A DNA stretch of 64,000 nucleotides from Turnera subulata (taxonomy: Eukaryota; Streptophyta; Magnoliopsida; Malpighiales; Passifloraceae): positions 165,268 through 229,267 of the forward strand of contig JAKUCV010000976.1 in assembly GCA_028386065.3 (NCBI GenBank). Direction: 5' to 3'. Of the stretch, positions 33,319 to 44,240 are shown piece after piece (the stretch's first letter is position 1; each line of letters begins with the position of its first letter). The notes beneath the pieces were generated by a model. That model was not told where the DNA came from and did no database searches. It saw nothing but the letters and a program-made list of their open reading frames with translations. The translations under genes were made by a program, and so were the position numbers.

Positions 33319-34839
33319 GAAGGAGTCAAGACTTAATCGTCTCATGAGAGACTATGAACTATTTCAAATGGTTTCTGGTGAAACCATACAGGAGATGGAT
33401 ACTCGCTTCACAATTATGTGCAACAGCCTTGCAACCCTTGGAAAGGTCATCACACACAGAGAAAAGGTTTCAAAGGTACTTAGGTCTCTACCTAAGGAGT
33501 GGGAGCCAAAGGTCACTATTATAGAAGAAGCTCAGAACCTGAATACCCTCACCTATGATGAGCTGATTGGCAGGCCTATTGTGCATGGTTCCAAGCTTGA
33601 AACCAAGGAACCAAAGAAGAAGGACCTGGCTCTGAAATCCCAAGAATCAAATGATGAAGTCAGTGATTCTGATGTTGCACTTCTTACTAAAAGATTCTTA
33701 CGTTATTTCAAGAAGCAACTCAAGGGGAAAAGTCCTAGAGGTGTGAAGATGGATGATCCTAGAAAGGATCCTCTGATCTGCTTCGGTTGTAACCGCCCTG
33801 GTCACTTCAATTCTGAGTGCCCTCAACAAAGGAAGAACAAATATGATTCTTCAAGAACCAAAGAAAAGAAGGTCATGGTTGCATGGGACGACTCAGATTC
33901 TTTAAGTGATTCAGAGGCGGATGTGGCAGCAAACTTGTGTTTCATGGCTCAAGAAGACTCTAAGGTAGAAGATTTACTTGTTGATGAATTACAAGATACT
34001 TTCTGTGAACTGCTTGATAAGTATAAGGAAGCTCATAAAAAGAACAAAGCATATAAGAAGCGCATTGGTTTACTTGAATATGATGCTGAAGCACATAGAA
34101 ATGCATATGAAAAGCTTGATACTGCTCATACTGAAATGCTTAGGTCATATGAAACTCTAAAAGCTGAAAAAGTTGCTCATTGTGAACTAGAAAAGAAAAA
34201 TTCTTCTAGTATTGCTAATGGTGAGTTGTTGGTTATGGAAATAGCATGCTTAAAGAGGAAGTTAGAGAGCTTAAACATTCTCTTGAGAAATTCACTAGTG
34301 GAACTGAAAATCTAAACATATTGTTAGGTCAGCAAAGACACTCTGTGCAGAAAGAAAGAATAGGAGCTACACATGTGGTTTTTGAAAAACCAAACACTTC
34401 TGTGCATTTTGTCAAGGCAGGATCTGATGTGCCTGTTACTACTCATGTGCATGCTAACAAACCATATCAGACTGCTAAAAATGCTAAGATAGGGTCCAGG
34501 ATGCAATATAGACACAGTTCTCCTAACAAGGCATACAAACCAAATGATTCCAATGTGGTTTTTAACAAACCAAACCAATATGTGCCATTTGTTCGAACTA
34601 GGTCTAGAAAACCATATACACCTAGGTCAAACATGTATCCACCTAGGAGAAACTATCATATGCATTCACATAGATCTAGTACATCTCATACTACATGTTA
34701 TTTCTGTGGTAAAGCTGGTCATGGTATTAGAACCTGTTGGTTTAAGAAGAGAAACAATAATGTGAGGTATGTGTGGGTTTCGAAAGGGACCAAGCCTAAC
34801 CCTGAAGGGCCCAAGTCAGTTTGGGTACCTAAAGCTTGA
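33319..34839 (+). pseudogene. SIRE-like gag, remainder
   Basis: Continues the gag opened at 25026. 33344-34315 includes a CCHC knuckle 'CFGCNRPGHFNSECP' and a coiled-coil-like Lys/Glu-rich stretch. A frameshift between 34246 and 34315 moves to the frame of 34246-34839, which has a second knuckle 'CYFCGKAGHGIRTCW' and ends 'VWVPKA' plus TGA. Two knuckles and a long Lys-rich tail are characteristic of SIRE/Maximus gag. The palindromic words ATGGTTTC...GAAACCAT (33368-33387) and TGGTTTTT.AAAAACCA (34376-34392) lie inside the coding sequence. Confidence 0.85.
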
Positions 34840-36656
34840 TCATGTTGACAGGATACTAGGGATGAACGGATCTTGGACAGTGGGTGTTCAAGGCATATGA
34901 CAGGAGACTTATCCATATTTGCATCCCTAACTGAAAAGGACCGAGGCAATGTAACTTTTGGTGATATGCCAAAAAGGAAGATCCTTGATCTTAGTAATGT
35001 CGGTTCTAACCCTGTTATTGAGCATGTTTTATTGGTTGATAATCTAAAGTATAATCTGTTAAGTATTAGCCAGTTATGTGATAAAGGTTACAAGGTTGTT
35101 TTTGAGGCATCTAGATGTTTGGTTTTAGACCAAAACCAAGTGGTTTTTGTTGGTGATAGAAAAGGCAACATATATTCTATAAACCTATGCAGTGTTTCTG
35201 ACCCTGAGTTCAAGTGTCTAAGTGCAAGAACAGAGACACCAACGCTTTGGCACAGAAGGCTTGGCCATGCAAATTTAGAGCTCTTCTCAAATTTGTCCAG
35301 AAAGGAGTTGGTAAGAGGTCTGCCCAAGCTCAAGTACGAGAAAGAAACCACTTGCAGAGCCTGTTAGCTTGGAAAACAGGTTAAAAGTTTTTTTAAACCT
35401 AAGCATACTGTTTCTACTTCTAGGCCCCTTGAACTGCTGCATATTGACTTGTTTGGACCTATGAGAACAGTAAGTCTAGGTGGTAAGAGTTATGCATTTG
35501 TGATTGTGGATGATTATTCAAGGTATACATGGGTGTTATTTCTTGCACAGAAAGATCATGCATGCTATGAGTTTGGTACTCTTGTTAGACGTCTACAAAA
35601 TGGAAAAGGTTATAAGATTTCAAAAATTAGAAGTGATCATGGAGGAGAATTTGATAATCTTGTATTTAAACATTTCTATGAACAAAGTGGCATTGAACAC
35701 ACTTTTTCGACTCCTAGAACACCTCAACAAAATGGGGTTGTCGAAAGGAAGAATCGAACTTTGCAAGAAATGGCTAGAACTATGCTTAATGAGCATAAGT
35801 TACCTGCCTACTTCTGGGCAGAGGGTGTAAACACAGCTTGTTACATTTTAAATAGAGTATCATTACGTCCTTTGATTGAAAAGATCCCATATGATTTGGT
35901 TTGATAAGAAACCAAGCATTGGTTATTTTAGAGTATTTGGGTCTAAGTGCTACATTCTCAATACTAAGGACAACCTTGATAAATTTGAGGCTAAATCTGA
36001 TGATGGTATATTTCTTGGATACTCTCTAACTAGTAAAGCATATCGAGTCTATAACAAGAGAACCTTGATTGTTCAAGAAACCATGCATGTTGCTTTTAAT
36101 GAGATTGACCCATATAGTGCAAGTGATGATGAAGATGCAGATTTTGCACCACATAACGACACACCAAGTCAATCTAGAGAAAAAGAAAAGGAACCACCTG
36201 AATTGGTACATCCTCCATTGCTTCTACAAGAACCAAGCGTACAACCAAGCATGGAACCATGCATGCAACCAAGCATGGTTGGTGGAAAATCAAATGCTGC
36301 TGAACAAGAATCTACATCTCAACACACTCATGGACATATCAAAGCACCCAGAGGACATTCAATTGAGGACATTCTTGGTGATATCACAAGAGGAGTAACT
36401 ACAAGATCCTCATTGCGCAATGTTAATTCACATCTTGCTTTCCTATCACAAATGGAACCCAAATGTGCAAAAGAAGAGATCCTTGACGAAAATTGGATCA
36501 TGGCAAGCAAGAAGAGCTAAACCAACTCAAAAAGAAGTGATTTCTAGACCGGTGAATCAACTTGCTGACTTCTTTACAAAGCCACTCAAGGAGGATCATT
36601 TCATCACAATCAGGCTTGAACTTGAAATCTTCCTTAGCTTTATTTTCTTGTGCTAA
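34840..36656 (+). pseudogene. SIRE-like pol: protease and integrase kept, RT and RNase H deleted
   Basis: In order: protease start 'LDSGCSRHMTG' (from 34867), the GAG-pre-integrase HHCC region 'LWHRRLGHANLELF' to 'CRAC', a TAG at 35365-35367, then the integrase core (35449-35904; 'HIDLFGP', 'IVDDYSRYTW', 'SDHGGEF', 'NGVVERKNRTLQEMARTM'). A frameshift near 35895 leads into 35876-36520, a Copia integrase C-terminus and linker ending '..ILDENWIMA'. Directly after this comes the extreme end of RNase H ('QLADFFTKPLKEDHFITIR', 36560-36620). The whole RT and most of RNase H, normally about 2 kb, are missing. Confidence 0.85.
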
Positions 36657-37212
36657 TCTGGTTGTTGCGTAAATCATGCATTCATGTCTTATGTGTAAAC
36701 ATGCTCATATTAGTATTTGTTGCAATTGTCACACTTTACACACATTCACTAAGCATTATGGCAGATGAGGACATATCTATAAGGTATTGAATGTCATCAG
36801 AGCAGCTTGGGAGAAAGAAAGGAGGTAACTTCGTTAGCATCAAAGAAAGGAGGTAACTTGGTTTTTGTAAAAATCAAACGTCAATATCTAATGGTCAATG
36901 CATAACGATTATTGGATGATTATAAAGGAGTTAAGAAGATTTGGCTGTTATTTATGACTAGTCTTAAGAGTGGAAAGAATCTGAAGTAAAATCAGATGTG
37001 GTTCCAAAAGAAACCAGAATTGAACAAATTGGGAGTATAAAAAATGTGAATATGGAGGTGGATTAAAAGGAAGATGTCCAAGGTGTTCATGTAAACCTAG
37101 AAGAAGTTGTGAAAGTTGCTACAAAGGTTTAAACAATGTGAATAGGTTGTAATAAGAACTTGAAAATGGAGACCATGCTGATTATGCCTTCATAAAGTCC
37201 ATTAGTGCCACA
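36657..37212 (+). mobile_element. SIRE-like 3' internal region, part 1
   Basis: Non-coding remnant downstream of pol. SIRE/Maximus elements often have an envelope-like ORF here; only short broken frames remain. It is interrupted at 37213 by a solo LTR. Confidence 0.6.
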
Positions 37213-38721
37213 TGTAAGTTTCCTAAGAGCTATATGACACTCATAATAGGCTCAAGAAGCAGCGGAATCAAGGAAACAAAACAAGAACCGCATGTGAAGC
37301 TACTAAACCGAATAACAATTTTTACTTACCTTTCTTCCTTGAGGTCTTTCACTCAATAGCTAGAAGGAATCAGTAAGAGCAGGATGAAACATCCTCCTCC
37401 TCTAAGGTATCCACACGAACCTTGATCTTCCCGGAACCGTCACACGAATCCAAGAACGAGCACTCCCTCTTGGTGTGCTAGCAACAAAGGAAGGAGCTTG
37501 TGTATGGGTGTGTATTTTGGGGTGCAATGGCTCTTGCTTCTTTCTCAAAGAAGAAGAGAGTTTCAGAGTGTTTTAGGAGGTCTAAAACGTGGTAAAAGGC
37601 AGAAGTGGAGGTGAAAAAATCTGATCCCAATCAACCCCTAATCACCTCCAATTAGTGGAGCTAAATGGCCAACACTAATGGCCCATGAAAGTGACCCTCA
37701 CTTATCATGCTTCCACTAATGAAAAACCAGACACAAAACACTCAATTATGCACTAACTCAGGTCAATAATTCTGCTAATTATTGTCCCAAAACGACCCTG
37801 GTTCAACCATGGTCCAACCACGGTCCAACCACACCCGGTCCAACCACGGTCCAACCACCTGCCCGAATCAACGGTTCTATGTGTGTGACCCTATAGGCAC
37901 TTGTAACGTCTGGAAATGATTGTAAAATCTCATTTTACAATCATAAACAAAGAGCGGCGTCTAGCAACACATCATTGCTACCCGAACGACAAGATCATTA
38001 CTGATTCTCTATGCCTCGGAATATGTCATCGTCCTTTCGTCCCATTATCAAGATCAAACATGAGACATGGAATATGCCAATCTCATATATGTCTAATCTA
38101 TATTTCTTGATCCCCGAGTTAACTGTATAAAACGGATACCCGTGATATCAACATATCACCTAATCCGAGCATGGCCATGCATTTCACAGTTCAACTCTAT
38201 CAAGAAACCATATGATAATACACCCGTTATATGGGTCGAACGAATCCCGTCTTGATCAATCAAAACCCACTACATACTCGTCATATACCCAATGATTACC
38301 CTTATGTCCACCCAGTTACGGATGACTAGGAATAATATCAAAGTACATGATTCATATGTTGGATACCTTGACGATCTCAGGTCGAAGGACAATACATCTA
38401 TAAGAAACACTAATGACATACATATAACGTTCCATGTAGTGTTCTTATGTGGGTCGGTCCGGTCCACAAGTTCTCTAACTTGTACCCGTATGTAGAATTC
38501 ATATCACATATAAATTCACAACATACGCTAGTCTTAATTTATTATTACAACCCGTCCATAATAATAACCGACTAGGGACATTTAAGAATATATCAAATAT
38601 ATAAACTAGGGTTATAAATATGTGCAAGTAATTATCTCATAATCATATTTATTGGAATAACCTCAATGTATATACATGACTACAATCATCCATAGATTGG
38701 CTTTTGGGCATATAACTAACA
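37213..38721 (-). mobile_element. Angela-type solo LTR with CCACA target duplication
   Basis: TGTAAGTTTCC...ACTAACA, 1,509 bp, flanked by CCACA at 37208-37212 and 38722-38726. It is collinear with the Angela-like LTR at 56909-58773 apart from a duplication in that copy. No internal sequence remains, so it is the product of LTR-LTR recombination or of insertion followed by loss. GGTCCAACCAC repeats lie at 37810-37858. Confidence 0.92.
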
Positions 38722-39574
38722 CCACACTTGTGCGTCTTGATAATCACTCTACCCGGATTTGCTGTGAGAAGAAGGATATTCAAATGAGGGAATTTGAGGA
38801 CAAGATGATGATAAAGTTGGATCAGATTTCTACTGCTTTACCTTCTGCTTACTTGAAGAAGTACCTCATCAAGATCTGATGCCCTTAGGTCATGCATTGC
38901 ATCTAGGACAATTTATGGTTTCTTACATGGTTCTTAAGATGGTTTTTTATATGGTTTCTCATTTGGTTTCTACTATGGTTTACTACTATTCACTTTGGAA
39001 TAATTGATTTTGCTTATGCTTTGTGAATAGCACTATCTTTTGGATATTATGCTTTTGGTCATATGTGGATGATAGTTATGCATCACTTTTGGCCCCCATA
39101 CTTTACTCTTTGATTTTCTTGCTGATGCCAAAAGGGAGAGATGTGTTGTAATGTGTTGAATATATTGATGTGCTACTACGACTTGAATATGTGATATTAT
39201 TAGATATTTAACTTTTGATCCTGCATGGATAATTATACTTACCTATTATTCTATCCTTTACCCTTATTCTTTTTGTTGATGCCAAAAGGGGGAGAAAAAT
39301 TTGGATTTGCATTGGATTATGAATGTATGAATCATAATCAAGTATTCCTTACTGCTGCGCTATACTCTGTTAAATATTATTTGCAAGATGGTGGTATTCG
39401 CAGGGGGAGTATTTTGGCTAAGCAAACTAGCCAATGGTGCTTATAACACAAAAATGTTTGATATAGGGGGAGCAACAAAACAGGGGGAGTGTACTTGTAT
39501 GAAATGTTATCTTAACTGACCCTGGTTTTTGCAGAAATCAACATAATGTTTGTCATCATCAAAAAGGGGGAGAT
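38722..39574 (+). mobile_element. SIRE-like 3' internal region, part 2, and polypurine tract
   Basis: A remnant frame 'QMREFEDKMMIKLDQI' (38780-38875) may be the end of an envelope-like ORF. 'GATGCCAAAAGGGGGAGA' occurs at 39279-39296 and AAAAAGGGGGAGA at 39561-39573, the latter directly before the LTR; both are hallmarks of SIRE/Maximus elements. Six close repeats of TGGTTTCT-like words lie at 38917-38985. Confidence 0.75.
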
Positions 39575-40729
39575 TGATGACCTAAACATGAGCTTAATAA
39601 GGATTACTAATGACTAATCATGTTTAGTGAATAATTATATATTGATTTTGATGATTAACAAACTTGGTTAGATGTTTGTATATATTTGTGTTGATTCATA
39701 TGCAGCGTGGTTTCGTACAAGAACCACACAAAAACCACGGACTTGGTTTTTGGAAGAAACCACACTTTACTGTCAACATCAGAAGTGGTCCTGCTGCAAG
39801 TTGCTGGTGGCCTAGGTGGTCCTTACAGCATTAAACCTCAACCCACAACTACTCCAATGGGCAGAGAAAGTGGTCCATGGCAGAGATGAAGACCTGCAAC
39901 ACTTATCTCTCACCTTCAAGCTCAATTATCAATTGTGGTCCATACTTATGGTCCCGGATTGCCAAAAATGGAATGTTTTCAACTAATTGAGCTGCAAAGA
40001 GAGTGGACTTCCTGAAATGAACCCAACATCAGCTAGTGGATTATGGAGTAAACTCTGAAGACTGATTTGTACCTCATAGTCATTGGATGATGAGCTGATG
40101 GGTACTTAGAGCGGTTGGATGAAGATCTTCCTACCTACTCCCACTTGCTCAAGCTCTATATAAGGAAGAGGAATGCTTCATGGAAAAACATCCCAGCCCA
40201 TTTGAAAATTGCTTTGAAGTCTGCAATTGTGCTTACACCTGAGTTATTTGTTGAGCTTACACTTGAGTTTATTCTTGTTCTACAAGTTGTTTCAAATGGG
40301 AGTGTTTTAGGCAAGACTAGTGTGTAGTTTTGCTGGGATCTCAAATCTAGGATTAGATTTGGGAAAAGGTTAGAGTTTAGCCTGGGAAAAACCTGTAAAG
40401 GTTAGAGCTGAGCCTGCAAAAGCTTGTTTCTTGTAAAGGTTAAAGCTTAGCCTGCAAAAGCTTGGTTTCTGTAATAGGTTGAGGCTAATCCCGCAAAAGC
40501 CTAAGTTAGTGAGAGTTTGAAATCCTAAAGGAGGGTCCTTTAGGTAGTGGAGTACCTGGTGAGGGGGAACCACTCTAAAATAACTGTGTCATATTCTCTC
40601 CCTTCTGCTCTCTTATAATTCTGCTTGTGAATACTATCTGTTTTGCGGGTAAGTGGTTTGTGAAGAAACCATTTGATTTTTCAGAAACCAAACGCGATTA
40701 AGGGGTAGCCTGATTCATTTCCATCACCA

Positions 40730-40774
<45 letters not shown>

Positions 40775-40795
40775 TTGGGCCTATTTGGGGTAACA
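39575..40795 (+). mobile_element. SIRE-like 3' LTR
   Basis: TGATGACCTAAACATG...GGGGTAACA, 1,221 bp. A TATA box (CTATATAAGG, 40154-40163) marks the probable promoter. About 40360-40500 has four diverged copies of a 'GTTAGAGCTGAGCCTGCAAAAGC'-like unit. A 43-base C run lies at 40732-40774. Confidence 0.85.
40732..40774. repeat. poly-C tract of 43 bases
   Basis: In the SIRE-like 3' LTR. The 5' LTR remnant has a shorter C-rich tract at 24936-24951, and the inverted fragment at 41500 has a G-rich equivalent with other bases mixed in. The length may be an assembly effect. Confidence 0.95.
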
Positions 40796-40950
40796 GTGTT
40801 CACTTCCCTTGCCAACCTTACTTCTGTTCTTAGTTCAAATCTCACTAGTGCAGTCCTTCACGTGGTTTCACAGAAACCATATCAGTTCTGAACCCGAAAA
40901 AGTTTTAAGCCTAATTCACCCCTCCCCTCTTAGGCATATTTGGACCTACA
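40796..40950 (+). mobile_element. second SIRE-type LTR end fragment
   Basis: Contains TGGTTTCACAGAAACCA (40863-40879) and ends 'TTCACCCCTCCCCTCTTAGGCATATTTGGACCTACA', the usual close of SIRE LTRs. It suggests the main SIRE-like element inserted into an older relative. Confidence 0.55.
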
Positions 40951-41499
40951 AATTTAATTTTTTTTTTTAACTAACAATTTTGTCTTTATGAAATTTTAGA
41001 AAACCAAAAAAGTAAATACTAGTGATTGAAACTTTCTCTCTTTCGTTTTTCCTTTTCCAGAAAATGCTTTTTGTTTTCCTTAAAAATAAAATAATAGACA
41101 AATAAAATTTATCAAATGGATCACTAAGCTAAAATTCTTCTCCGATTTCCTCTTCTCTCTTTTTCCTTTTCCTATAATATAAATATTTCATTTTTAGTTT
41201 TACTTAAAAAGAAGTAATACTCATTAGATGGCTTGTTTTTTTTTTCCTCTTTTTTTCCATTTTTATAAGTTTTTAAACAATTAAAATCAAAAAAAAAATC
41301 AAATGGTAATAATCTTGCCACGTGTCGCTCATCTGTGTATTCCATTAAGTTGACTATCACAAATGAAAAAAACCCTAATGGAAATGAGTTGAAATGGGAA
41401 AATCGCAAAGTTTAGGGGGTCAAATACCGTTTTTTTTCAGGGGGTTAGTGCAGTTTGACTGAAAGTTCAGGAGGTAAAATGTAATGAAGCCCACCTTTC
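40951..41499. other. AT-rich spacer, no gene seen
   Basis: Poly-T and poly-A runs and no ORF with a recognisable domain. The 41410-41490 part ('GGGGGTTAGTGCAGTTTGACTG') may be a decayed DNA transposon end, but I could not define it. Confidence 0.5.
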
Positions 41500-41617
41500 T
41501 GTAAGCCCAAATAGGCCTCGGGGGTGGGTGGGGGCGGGGTTGTGGTGAAAAGGCCTCCCATCAATCGCGTTTGGTTTCTGAAAAACCAAATGGTTTCTTC
41601 ACAAACCACATACCCGC
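41500..41617 (-). mobile_element. inverted SIRE-type LTR end fragment with G-rich tract
   Basis: The reverse complement matches the last part of the SIRE-like LTR (TGGTTTGTGAAGAAACCA, the AACCAAACGCGATT block, and a terminal GGCCTATTTGGGCTTACA). It is cut at 41617 by the start of the Tat-type LTR. The plus strand at 41519-41539 has four G runs able to form a quadruplex. Confidence 0.8.
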
Positions 41618-43591
41618 TGGTAAACACCCAAATTTAGCCATGCATATTTCACTTAATAATAATTGTTGGACATGTTCGAATCATATAATTGATGTGATGA
41701 TTTGGTCTCTGGTGGGAGTATGTTTGGAATTTATGTTGGTGGAATGTGTATGAATTGTTTATTTGTGTTATTTATTTATTTCAACCCAATAATGATGACA
41801 TAATTTGTTATTGGGCTAGAAATAGATTAAGAGTTCGAATTAATGAGACATGGATCCTCCAGCAGTTGAAGCCCATTAAATCACATTACTTGCAGCTCAA
41901 TTTTGTCTGAATTTCCTGGAAATTCATATTAATATTTTTCCTAGGGTTAAACACCATTTTATATACCTTGAGTTTTTCTTTTGTCCCAATCGTATACCTT
42001 GGAGTTTTTGTGTCCCTTTTCTATACCCTGAGTTTAAATTTTTATCCCAATTGTGTACCTCGGGCAGTCCGGACGATGACATGGCCGTCTGTCTGGGTCC
42101 ACTTGACACGTGGCATAATGCCATTGGTGCCATGTGGAAAATTTTTTATTGGACCCACAAACTAGAATATTTAAGAAATAAGGTGGGACCACAATACTGT
42201 CCATGCATTGCAAAAAAATTGCGACACATGTCAAGTAGACCCCAATAAATGGCCATGTCATCATCTGGGCTGCCCGAGGTACATGAAAGGGACAAAAATT
42301 AAAACTCGGGGTACGAACAGAGAAACTCCGGGGTATACGATTGGGACAAAAGGAAAACTCAAAGTATAGAAAAGGTGTTTAACCCATTTTTCCTATTTTG
42401 TATAATGTGTATTTATGGAAAAGAGTGTGAAAAATAGGCAATTTGGGTATGGCTTTGATGAAGAGGAAAAGTGAGAGAGTAAGCTACAAGTTAGGAGTGC
42501 TTCTGGGCAGAAAACAGGCATACAGGGCGTGAGAATCAAGTCAAAAGGAGATTAAATAAGAAAAGGAGCGAAAAAGGCAAAAACAAGAATAGTAACCCAG
42601 ACGCCATGACCGGCTTGGGTGGTCAAGGGAGGATGACCCCAACCCTAGGCGGTCGTTGCGAGAGGACCGCGGGGCCTGGGCGATCTTCGCTTCCAGTTTC
42701 GGAAAATTTTCTAGTTTCTTCCTCTTTTTTGATCCTAGCTCTTAGCCATTAGATCTAGGGTTTCAATCTCGACCCTAGGATCATAAGGACGACACTTGGC
42801 AGTCAGAAAACTATAAATAGACCGCCCTATTCACACACAAGAGGGAGGAAATTTTAGAGAGAAAACACCCATAAGATTTGAAAGTTTGGAGAAACTCTTC
42901 AGGTTTGGAAATACTTTTAGGGTTAGATTGCTGGAGGAATTTCGTGATAAGGAGCATTAAGCAGAGGTCAGCGAGAAGAGATCAAGAGGAGGTTGAAGAT
43001 TGAGCTAAGGAGTGGAAGAAGAGTAGGGTTAGAAAGCACCCTTAAGCAAGGAGCTAGAGGAGGGCTACAAGAGATAAATTTTCTTTGACCTTTTGATCGT
43101 TTGATTGCAGCTGAATTCTAATTGATCCCGCTACTTTTGTGATTTTTGTGTGATGTTGTGTAAGAACTACGTGAGCTTCGAACCCCGGTCGTCGGGGTAC
43201 GTAGGCCGATTCTAGTGGTGGAATCTCAAGCTCAATTATATGTTTATTTTCTTTTTGTTGTTTATTTTTTATTGTTGTTATTGTGTTGTTGAATTCCACA
43301 CTTGCACAAGCCATACAAGAGCGTTCTTCAATTGCACATGATTTCGCCCTAATACGGATGGGTGCATAACACCTTCCCATCGGTGATGAACCCCCGAATC
43401 CAACATCTCTAGTTGGCTAGATTGGTTGTCTTATGAATTTATTTTCTAAGGAGGATGCCTAAAGGTTTTTTTCCTGAATTTTCTCAGGAAATAAAATTCT
43501 GGTGGCGACTCCTTTGATGTTGGATTATGGTTAAGAAGAAGGTGTAAGGATAGATGAAGAGGCTCATTCAACTTTGGGTCAAGTCTTAACA
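41618..43591 (+). mobile_element. Tat/Ogre-type Gypsy LTR (contains a MITE)
   Basis: It starts TGGTAAACACCCAAATTT and ends ...TCTTAACA, followed by a primer site. Without the 442-bp MITE it is about 1.5 kb. A probable TATA box (CTATAAATAG, 42811-42820) precedes a purine-rich leader. Related to the inverted LTR at 44241-45925. Confidence 0.65.
41944..42385. mobile_element. Mutator-type MITE with 10-bp target duplication
   Basis: 442 bp with long terminal inverted repeats beginning GGGTTAAACACC. The outer 100 bp or so of each side are near reverse complements. Perfect 10-bp duplications ATTTTTCCTA sit at 41934-41943 and 42386-42395. Target size, TIR length and lack of a transposase frame fit a non-autonomous MULE. 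Its ORFs are shadows of the inverted repeat. Confidence 0.92.
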
Positions 43592-43592
43592 G

Positions 43593-43612
43593 TTGGCGAA
43601 TCCGCTGGGGAC
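43593..43612 (+). other. Tat/Ogre-type primer-binding site
   Basis: TTGGCGAATCCGCTGGGGAC, one base after the LTR end, is close to the Arg-tRNA primer site of Tat/Ogre elements. Confidence 0.7.
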
Positions 43613-44240
43613 ACTGAGGATTTAAAAAATCTTGTGCAATAGTTGAATTCAATGTATGTCTTTTCTTGCCACATGCGTGCCTTGCATTCATGATGATTAT
43701 ATGAAGCCTCTACCTTAAAAGGGTGAGGGAATCCTAGTCCATTGCGTTGTCCTTCTGAGTAATGGCTTGAGTGAACCCGCTTCTTGCTGCCTAGCAATGA
43801 TAGGGATTACCGAGCCTGCGACCTCACGTGACGTCCTACGTCACATGTGAATAGGCCCAATTATCCCTTAGCGGCAGTCTTTTAACCCCCAACTAGTTGC
43901 GTACCTTGAGCTTCTCATGCATGATGAATCAATACGTGGTACGTGCATTCGTGCAGAATATGCTAATGTGTATTATATATATGTGTCATGTTTCGTTATT
44001 ATGGATCCGAGATTGTGCATGCATTAAGTTGAGATAGGAAGAAACAGTGGTGAGAGAGAAAAAAGGAAGATAGTTGAAGTTGTAAGCGGTTATTAATCAA
44101 TTGAAATATCTTGCTTTGAAAATCCGGGTAGATGCTCTTTTACTCCATGAATTCGAAAACAGGATTGCATATTGCACAACATAATGCATGATTTTTTAAA
44201 ACAAAATGCATCGAGTCGGAAATCAACCTCCATGCCATAC
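43613..44240 (+). mobile_element. Tat-type internal remnant, non-coding
   Basis: About 630 bp of leader-like sequence without a convincing ORF. It contains a G-box/C-box hairpin-like segment, CACGTGACGT..TACGTCACATGTG, at 43825-43849. It is joined at 44241 to an LTR of opposite orientation. Confidence 0.5.
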
